The notes under the pieces were generated by a model, which worked only from the letters and a program-made list of their open reading frames with translations, was not told where the DNA came from and made no database searches. A DNA stretch of 64,000 nucleotides from Mesorhizobium sp. Root554. Its GTDB lineage: Bacteria; Pseudomonadota; Alphaproteobacteria; Rhizobiales; Rhizobiaceae. The stretch is from positions 2,139,941-2,203,940 of the forward strand of contig NZ_LMGA01000001.1 of the NCBI RefSeq assembly GCF_001427025.1, read 5' to 3'. Positions within the stretch are counted from its first letter, which is position 1; each line of letters begins with the position of its first letter. This document shows, one piece after another, positions 58,581-64,000 of this stretch. The position numbers and the translations under genes were made by a program.

Positions 58581-59425
58581 GTCATTGCTTCCTGAATGTC
58601 GAACACAGGGCCTTCACGGCATACGCGCAGCTGCACGACCTTGTCGTTTTTCTGGAAGGGTCGGACGCAGCAGTAACACATGCCCAAACCGCAAGCCATT
58701 TGCTGCTCGAGTGCAATCTGGCCGGGAACATCGTGGCGGCGGCCCAGCTGCTGAAGCAGCTTGAGCATCCTGTTCGATCCGCAAGTGTAGAAGGCGTCCA
58801 CACCGTCGTCGGCGATCAGGCCCTCGATGATGGTTTCCAGATTGCTGGTGGCGGAGGTGCCCTCGGAATCGGTGACCGTGATCACCCGGGCGCCGAGATC
58901 CTTGAAATAGTCTACCGACATCAAAAGTTCTGGCGAGCGCGCGCTGCAGATCACCGTCATGCGTTTGTTCAGACGCCGCGCTTCGAGCGCCAGCGGCGCA
59001 AGTGTCGCCAGTCCGACGCCGCGCGCCAGCAGAACAAGATGATTCCAGTTCGCCTCGATAGCGAACGGCTTGCCGAGCGGGCCGAGCACATTGAGCGTGC
59101 CCCCCTCCTCCAGGAAGCCCAAAGCCCGCGTTCCCTCGCCTGTAACCTTGTAGAGGAAATGCAGCTCTCCCAGTTCGGGATAGAAGCCGTAGATGCTCAT
59201 CGGGCGGCGCAGATAGGGCGCCTCGCCACCTATATGAGGGCAGAGCAGATGAAAGAACTGCCCGGCATGGCAGCGCTCAAGAAGCTCGACTGGAGCATCG
59301 AGCACCAGCTTGCGGTACTCGCCGTTCACAGGCTCGTTGCTCTTGATGCGGAGATCCAGTTCCGAAACGCCGGCTACCTTTTGGTCGCGATTTGAATTCG
59401 CGTGCATGACATGGACGCGGGTCAT
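58574..59425 (-). CDS. pyrK: Dihydroorotate dehydrogenase electron-transfer subunit
   Basis: A 283-residue FAD/[2Fe-2S] protein that links PyrD 1B to NAD(H). It has the flavin-binding RRPMSIYGF motif, NAD-side GPLGKPF and VLLARGVGLATLAPLA, and iron-sulfur cysteines in ACGLGMCYCCVRP plus a later RVCREGPVF. An additional Cys (CYCC) replaces the usual Gly. The ATG at 59425 has CGAGGTG upstream. It leads the operon pyrK-pyrD-carbamoylase-pyrC. Confidence 0.92.
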   Translation of the reverse strand: MTRVHVMHANSNRDQKVAGVSELDLRIKSNEPVNGEYRKLVLDAPVELLERCHAGQFFHLLCPHIGGEAPYLRRPMSIYGFYPELGELHFLYKVTGEGTRALGFLEEGGTLNVLGPLGKPFAIEANWNHLVLLARGVGLATLAPLALEARRLNKRMTVICSARSPELLMSVDYFKDLGARVITVTDSEGTSATSNLETIIEGLIADDGVDAFYTCGSNRMLKLLQQLGRRHDVPGQIALEQQMACGLGMCYCCVRPFQKNDKVVQLRVCREGPVFDIQEAMTW

Positions 59426-59998
59426 TCAGACACCTCGTTTCTCATGCCCGCAAAGCGATGCAAACCTACCACCCTCACACCTGCCGTTAGAGGCATGTTC
59501 ACGCTCCCCAATACACAACTCCACATCGTCATCTCGAAATCGATCCCGAAAAATGGACAGGTCTGTTCAAAACGCCCGATGCAATCATTCCGGGAAAAGC
59601 GAACACCTCCACCCATGCCTCCTATATAGTCACTCGCAATCAAGAGCCTAAGGACCGCTCTTGTCAATAAAAATCCCAAAATTGAGATAGATTTCCAAAA
59701 CTGTCCAATAATTGATATTAACGTCTGCTCCAAGCGACAATGCGCAAAGTTTTATCTATGCGGAAATGCTGGTTTTTTCCGGTTTGGCCAATCGGACAAA
59801 ATCTTGAGTCGCCGAACGATTCCGGATGCGCGATCGCGCTGCTGGCGATTCGGCTGTCTTCTGTCTCGAAATTCGATTTCCGGCAGAAAAAAGCCTGTCC
59901 GTTGAAACTCTTGCGAGAAACCGGGACGGGAAAAGGCCGGATGTTGCATCCGGCCTTTGCCCGTTTCTTTAACACGGCGCACCGATCGGCCCGGCTGC
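59426..59998. other. Gene-free region upstream of the pyrK operon
   Basis: These 573 bases contain no supported gene and are AT-rich at 59630-59740. They hold the pyrK promoter region and the dctM terminator. Half-sites TGGACAG occur at 59555-59561 (as part of the near-palindrome TGGACAGGTCTGTTCA) and, inverted, at 59701-59707, and may be operator elements. Confidence 0.45.
59932..59958 (-). terminator. Rho-independent terminator of the TRAP transporter operon
   Basis: A 12-bp perfect stem AAAGGCCGGATG / CATCCGGCCTTT with a 3-base loop; on the minus strand a short T-run (TTTT) follows. It lies about 40 bases past the dctM stop. Confidence 0.75.
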
Positions 59999-61282
59999 CT
60001 ATCCTATGAGCAGCTTTGGCAGGAACGTCGACAACGGTGGGATGTAGCTGATGATCAGCAGCACCACGATGTTTGTCGCGACAAACGGCAGGATCCCCTT
60101 CACCACGGATTCCACGGGCCTGTTCAATGTCGTCGCCGTCACGGCAAGATCCAGGCCGATGGGCGGCATGATCATGCCGGTGCAGACGTTGAGCGTGACC
60201 ACCATGCCGAAGTGAATGGGGTCGATGCCGAGCGCCACCGCCGCCGGATAAAGGGTCGGCAGGAAAATGACCATGATCGAGTTCGGGTCGAGGAACATGC
60301 CGCAGCACAGGAACAGAACGTTCACTCCGAGCATGAAGACGACCCAGTTGACGTTGTTTTCCTGGAGGAAGGAAAGCACGGCGCGATCGAGACCTCCAAG
60401 CGTCAGGAAATACGCCAGCAGCGCTCCCATCGACAGCAGGACGAAGATGACGCCGGTGGAGATTGCGCTGTCCTTGGCGATCATGAAGACCTCACGCCAA
60501 CGCAGCGACTTGAAGATCAGAACCTCGACCAGGATGGCATAGACCGCCGAGACGGCCGCCGCTTCGGTGGCGGTGAACACGCCAGCGAAAATACCCACCA
60601 GGATAATCGCCTGCATGAGCAACGCCCAGAATGCATCCCTGAACGCTTTCCAGCGCATCTTGATCTCGACCCGGTCGCCGCCTTTCAGACCGAGGCGCCT
60701 GGCTTCGATGGCTACCAGCGCCATGAAGGCCAGGCCCAGCACGATGCCGACCACCAGGCCCGCGGCGAAAAGCGCCGCGATCGAGGTGCCGGTTAGCCAG
60801 CTATAGACAACGAAAGTGATCGATGGCGGGATCAGCAGCGCGCATTCCGCGCTGGAGGCTATGAGGCCAAGGCTGAACTTTTCCGAAAAGCCGGACCGGC
60901 GCAGTTCCGGATAGGCGATGCGCCCCATGGCCGCCACGGTCGCCGGCGCGGAACCCGCGGCGGCGCCGAAGACCATGCAGGTCACCACCGTGGAATGACC
61001 GATGCCGCCGCGGAAATGTCCCACCAGCACGTCGAAAAGGGTCGCCAGCTGCGCCGCCATTCGTCCCCGCGCCATGAGATCGGCGGCGAAGATGAAGAAT
61101 GGAATGGCGAGCAGCGTCACCACTTCGACACCGCCGACCAGCCGCTGCCCGACGATGAGATCGGGCATCATCGGGAACGACGCATATTTGGTCAGGATCG
61201 CCGGAATGCCCAGGACCATGAAAATTTCGGCACCAGCCGCCAAAAGAACGACGGCCAACACCACCAGCACTAAAATGATCAT
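59999..61282 (-). CDS. dctM: TRAP transporter large permease (DctM)
   Basis: A 427-residue inner-membrane protein with about 12 hydrophobic segments. It has typical DctM sequence: IPFFIFAADLMARGRMA, HSTVVTCMVFGAAAGSAPAT, RSGFSEKFSLGLIASS and LIPPSITFVVYSW. It mediates Na-coupled uptake of an organic acid delivered by the DctP protein. It is separated from dctQ by nine bases. The length matches the family. Confidence 0.94.
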   Translation of the reverse strand: MIILVLVVLAVVLLAAGAEIFMVLGIPAILTKYASFPMMPDLIVGQRLVGGVEVVTLLAIPFFIFAADLMARGRMAAQLATLFDVLVGHFRGGIGHSTVVTCMVFGAAAGSAPATVAAMGRIAYPELRRSGFSEKFSLGLIASSAECALLIPPSITFVVYSWLTGTSIAALFAAGLVVGIVLGLAFMALVAIEARRLGLKGGDRVEIKMRWKAFRDAFWALLMQAIILVGIFAGVFTATEAAAVSAVYAILVEVLIFKSLRWREVFMIAKDSAISTGVIFVLLSMGALLAYFLTLGGLDRAVLSFLQENNVNWVVFMLGVNVLFLCCGMFLDPNSIMVIFLPTLYPAAVALGIDPIHFGMVVTLNVCTGMIMPPIGLDLAVTATTLNRPVESVVKGILPFVATNIVVLLIISYIPPLSTFLPKLLIG

Positions 61283-61291
61283 AAGATGAAC

Positions 61292-61801
61292 TCAGATGTG
61301 ATGGGTTGGATCGATTTCCTTGGAATATCGATCTGCTGAGGTGACGAGTTCGAGGAAGTACTGGATGGCCAGCAGGGTAAAGCCGATCGGCATAACGAAG
61401 TAGAGCCACCCTACCGAGACTTCCAGCACCGGACTGCGCTGCCCGCTGTTGGCCACGAAATTGGTGATTTCGACGCCGACCTTGACCAGGTAAAGGCTGA
61501 AAGCAAGCCCAAGCAGGTTGATGACGAGCTTTACCCATTTCTGCGGGGCCGGCGGAAGCCGGTTGAGAAGCATCGGCATCCCGATATGTCGACCGGCCTC
61601 AAGGGCCAGCGACAGCGACAGGAAGACCATCCAGACGAGGCCAAAAAGAGATATCTCGTCAATCCAGGCGAAATTCGGCGCGAGGGCCGGGAGAAACTCC
61701 CGAACCCCCACGTTGAACGTGTAGAGAAAAGTCAAGACGAACATCAGCGCGCCAAGGAGCGTCGTCTGCACCCATTGCACTGCAGCGTAAACTTTTGCCA
61801 T
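61292..61801 (-). CDS. dctQ: TRAP transporter small permease (DctQ)
   Basis: A 169-residue membrane protein with four hydrophobic segments. The mid-section MVFLSLSLALEAGRHIGMPML follows the DctQ pattern (R/GRHI in the second loop). It is positioned between dctP and dctM, as in most TRAP operons; 15 bases follow the dctP start-distal end. Confidence 0.92.
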   Translation of the reverse strand: MAKVYAAVQWVQTTLLGALMFVLTFLYTFNVGVREFLPALAPNFAWIDEISLFGLVWMVFLSLSLALEAGRHIGMPMLLNRLPPAPQKWVKLVINLLGLAFSLYLVKVGVEITNFVANSGQRSPVLEVSVGWLYFVMPIGFTLLAIQYFLELVTSADRYSKEIDPTHHI

Positions 61802-61816
61802 GACTCGAACTGACCG

Positions 61817-62845
61817 CTATGCGCCGAGCTTCTTGTATTCCTCGTCGTAAACCGCGAGCACAGCCTTACCTTCGTCACCGGCCAGGGTGAGGTAAGCCTT
61901 GCGCGCCGCGTCTGCGGTTGCATCCCGAAGCTTGTTGCGCTCCGCTTCATCGGCAGTGCGAACGTTCAGCCCGGCATCCTTGATGATCTGGAGTGACTTT
62001 TGCTGCGCCGCTTCCTTGTTCTTTTCCACTTCGGGACGAACCTCGTCGAAGGCGGTCTTGATGATTTCCCTGTGGCCTTCAGGCAGCGAGCTCCACCAGG
62101 TCGGGTTGAACAGCACGAAGTCTTCCATGGCGCCGTGTTCGGTCACCACGAGATACTTCTGCACTTCGTGGAACTTCATCGTGGTGATCGTGTCCAACGG
62201 GTTCTCTTCACCATCGACCAGACCGGTCTGCAGCGAGGTGTAGAGTTCACCGAAGTTGATCGGAACAGCGCTGGCACCGACAGCCGCGAACTGGTCGATC
62301 AGAACCTTGGAATCCATGACGCGGAACTTCTGGCCGCTCAGCTTCACCAGATCGTCCAAAGGCTTGTTGGAGGTCAGGCTCTTGCGGCCGTTCGGCCAGA
62401 TCGTCAGCGGGGCCATGCCGCGCTTTTCAAAGCTCTTGAGCAGAGCCTGTCCGAACGGACCTTCGCGCAACTTCTGGCTGAGCGCACGGTCGGTCGGATA
62501 GACGTAAGGAACGTCCAGAACCGATACGACCGGATTGAAACCGCCAAGGAAGGCAGCCGGCTGCACAGTGCACTCGATGGCGCCGAACTGCGTGCCTTCG
62601 ATCATCTGGCGGGCATTGCCGAGCTGGGATAGCGGATAGATGGTGAATTCGACTTCGCCCTTGGTGCGATCCTTCACCAGAGCGGCAACCTGCTCCAAGC
62701 CCTTGTGACGAGGCTGGGCCGGCGACTCCAAGTGAGCGATCTTGGCGGCGAATTTGGCCGAGCTTTGCGCGAAGGCGCCGCGCGCCATGACAGCGGCGGC
62801 CGAAGCCCCGCCAGCGACTTTCAGAAGTGTACGACGATTGATCAA
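61817..62845 (-). CDS. dctP: TRAP transporter solute-binding protein (DctP), Tat-exported
   Basis: A 342-residue periplasmic binding protein. The TTG start at 62845 is preceded by AAAGGGGAAC and yields a twin-arginine signal (NRRTLLKVAGGASAAAV...ARGAFAQ). DctP landmarks: HLESPAQPRHKGLEQVAALV, YPLSQLGNARQMIEGTQFGA, WPNGRKSLTSNKPLDDL and VDGEENPLDTITTMKFHEVQ, with the ligand-binding Arg region around GRKSL. The ligand is a carboxylate; orotate or an analogue is plausible from the adjacent operon (inference). A first in-frame ATG at 62914 would spoil the signal. Confidence 0.92.
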   Translation of the reverse strand: MINRRTLLKVAGGASAAAVMARGAFAQSSAKFAAKIAHLESPAQPRHKGLEQVAALVKDRTKGEVEFTIYPLSQLGNARQMIEGTQFGAIECTVQPAAFLGGFNPVVSVLDVPYVYPTDRALSQKLREGPFGQALLKSFEKRGMAPLTIWPNGRKSLTSNKPLDDLVKLSGQKFRVMDSKVLIDQFAAVGASAVPINFGELYTSLQTGLVDGEENPLDTITTMKFHEVQKYLVVTEHGAMEDFVLFNPTWWSSLPEGHREIIKTAFDEVRPEVEKNKEAAQQKSLQIIKDAGLNVRTADEAERNKLRDATADAARKAYLTLAGDEGKAVLAVYDEEYKKLGA

Positions 62846-63202
62846 GTCAGTTCCCCTTTGTTGTCTTAAAAGTCTATTTTTTGAGACTTTTTCAAATTGA
62901 CGAGATGTTGTCAATGGTCATTAATTATTGATGAATCATCCGCGATCATTTTTTCCACAGCTCATCTGAGAGCATCGACTCACCAGCAATAGGTGCAGAG
63001 CATTGCTGAACTGCAACCCCAACGAACAGATCGCTTTTCGCGCCAGATTCACGTCGGCGGTAGAAAACTTTGAGTAAAATTATCGAAATTCACAAGTTAC
63101 AGGCCTTCAAACCGGTCTCGAACCCCTGGTTACCTTGACAAGTCACCCCTGCCCATAAATAACCCAAATTTAACCAACAAAAAATGGTTTCCGGCCAAAT
63201 AC
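62846..63202. other. Divergent promoter region between dctP and the XRE regulator
   Basis: These 357 bases are AT-rich and hold no gene. They include the operator-like inverted repeat listed separately and a TTGACA-type -35 on the minus strand near 62905-62912. No other structure was recognised. Confidence 0.5.
62868..62891. promoter_or_regulatory. Operator-like inverted repeat upstream of dctP
   Basis: AAAAGTCT (62868-62875) and AGACTTTT (62884-62891) form a perfect 8-bp inverted repeat with an 8-base AT spacer, 23 bases before the dctP start and in the region divergent from an XRE-family regulator gene. It is a good candidate operator for that regulator, or possibly a leader hairpin. Confidence 0.55.
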
Positions 63203-64000
63203 ATGGAAACATCGATACGATTCAATGACATAGGCTCGCGCTTGCGGGCGCACCGCATCGGCAAGGGGCTGACACCCGAAATGCTGGCCGAAAAGCTCGG
63301 TATTTCCCGCGCGGCGCTCTATCGGGCGGAAAAGGGGCAGATCCGCAAGATTGAAATGCTGACGAGCGTCGCCGACGAACTCGGCGTTTCGCTGACCAGC
63401 CTGATGGGCGTCGGCGTCGAATATGTCAGCACCGCCACAGCCTTCTTCGAACGCATGCGTCAATTGGAAGAAGACTGCCAGCAGATCGTCGGCCTGTTCA
63501 GCCCGGTATCTTACCTGCTGACATCGAACGACTACGACGACATGCTGCGCGAGGTATTGCAGGAATCCGTTCCCCAGGAGCAGGACCGCGACGGGTCGGC
63601 CACCAAGGCCATCAACGCCATGCTCGAGATCCTCGTGAACCGGAAAAGCTCGTTCAGGCTACGCCGGCCGTTGATCGCCAGCCTCATTTCCTCCGCCGAT
63701 CTCGAACGCTTCCTGTTGCACGGACTGGTCGGCCGTCACGATCTGTCCCAGCGCGTGGTGGACGAACGGCGGCGCAAGGCGCGCCGTGAAACCCAGCACA
63801 TCGTCGAGCTGATCCGCGACCAGCCGATCGGCATCCAGATCGGCATCGTGCGCGAACCGGTGCCGGCGACGAGCTTCCAGATATTCCGCCAGACGAACCG
63901 TTCGGTGCTCGCCATCAGCCCCTACCGGCTGGGCGAACAGCCCAATGTCAGGCTCGGCGTAGCGCTCATCACGTCGGCGCCGGAAGCGATGTCGCTGCAT
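63203..64000 (+). CDS. XRE-family transcriptional regulator, 5' part
   Basis: The gene runs off the window; 266 codons are open. The first about 65 residues form a Cro/CI-type HTH: IGSRLRAHRIGKGLTPEMLA, EKLGISRAALYRAEKGQIRK and a helix to LGVSLTSLMG. The remaining part looks like a ligand-sensing domain (TATAFFERMRQLEEDCQQIV, then a domain with FQIFRQTNRSVLAISPYRLG). Regulators of this type are found divergent to TRAP and aromatic-acid uptake genes. It is the likely regulator of the adjacent dctPQM and possibly of the pyrK operon. Confidence 0.85.
   Translation, partial: METSIRFNDIGSRLRAHRIGKGLTPEMLAEKLGISRAALYRAEKGQIRKIEMLTSVADELGVSLTSLMGVGVEYVSTATAFFERMRQLEEDCQQIVGLFSPVSYLLTSNDYDDMLREVLQESVPQEQDRDGSATKAINAMLEILVNRKSSFRLRRPLIASLISSADLERFLLHGLVGRHDLSQRVVDERRRKARRETQHIVELIRDQPIGIQIGIVREPVPATSFQIFRQTNRSVLAISPYRLGEQPNVRLGVALITSAPEAMSLH

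Noticed and set aside
59740..60009. Open frame of about 89 codons on the plus strand
   Set aside because: It overlaps the dctM terminator and the dctM end, has no good ribosome binding site and no recognisable protein pattern.

Overview
The window reads as a high-GC chromosome segment of a Rhizobiales alphaproteobacterium, most likely Mesorhizobium or a close Phyllobacteriaceae/Brucellaceae relative. Supporting features are a Brucella-type Omp10 lipoprotein, homospermidine synthase, CpdR, an alpha-r8/suhB-type small RNA beside an inositol-monophosphatase-family gene, a RIME-like palindromic repeat, and alphaproteobacterial sigma-70 promoter sequences. No IS element, phage gene or CRISPR array was seen.

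Left part (1-29.4 kb) is mostly housekeeping: end of a class IV aminotransferase gene, hss, omp10, a secreted 5'-nucleotidase with a LysM tail, hemH, a FAD oxidoreductase, an SPFH/NfeD pair, an arabinose-5-phosphate isomerase gene, an outer-membrane beta-barrel protein, galU, a lytic transglycosylase, an SGNH-type protein, gltD/gltB, a threonine-aldolase-like gene, hsp20 with a possible ROSE thermometer, a lysophospholipase-like hydrolase, hisN, the sRNA, an N-formylglutamate amidohydrolase, cpdR, tRNA-Val(GAC) and two small secreted proteins.

Right part (29.6-64 kb) is accessory and rich in enzymes that resemble nucleotide metabolism but are paralogous or altered. It holds: a FAD halogenase-like protein; a NitT/TauT ABC importer with two permease genes and an embedded nucleoside phosphorylase; pyrE plus a small protein; an orphan xanthine-dehydrogenase-type large subunit; an MFS transporter; a nucleotidyltransferase-like protein; a decarboxylase-type amidohydrolase; a PLP fold-III decarboxylase homologue lacking its PLP lysine; a TrpF-like protein lacking its catalytic cysteine; a SAICAR-synthetase-like protein; a beta-RFAP-synthase-like (GHMP fold) protein; a second amidohydrolase; an unknown 123-residue protein; a Rieske ferredoxin; a PurH-like protein translationally coupled to a complete molybdenum hydroxylase; a paralogue of the small protein; an operon pyrK-pyrD-carbamoylase-pyrC; a TRAP transporter; and the start of an XRE regulator gene.

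Two linked readings are proposed. First, the beta-RFAP-synthase-like, PurC-like and PurH-like set matches the logic known from formycin/pyrazofurin C-nucleoside assembly: decarboxylative C-ribosylation with PRPP, aspartate amidation, then formylation and ring closure. A molybdenum hydroxylase and a transporter are at hand. This would be an undescribed C-nucleoside or C-riboside pathway in a rhizobium. Second, the pyrKD-carbamoylase-pyrC operon has the three steps of orotate breakdown to aspartate (orotate, dihydroorotate, N-carbamoylaspartate, aspartate), which suggests import and use of a pyrimidine acid. All functional conclusions about the accessory part are inferences from motifs and gene order.
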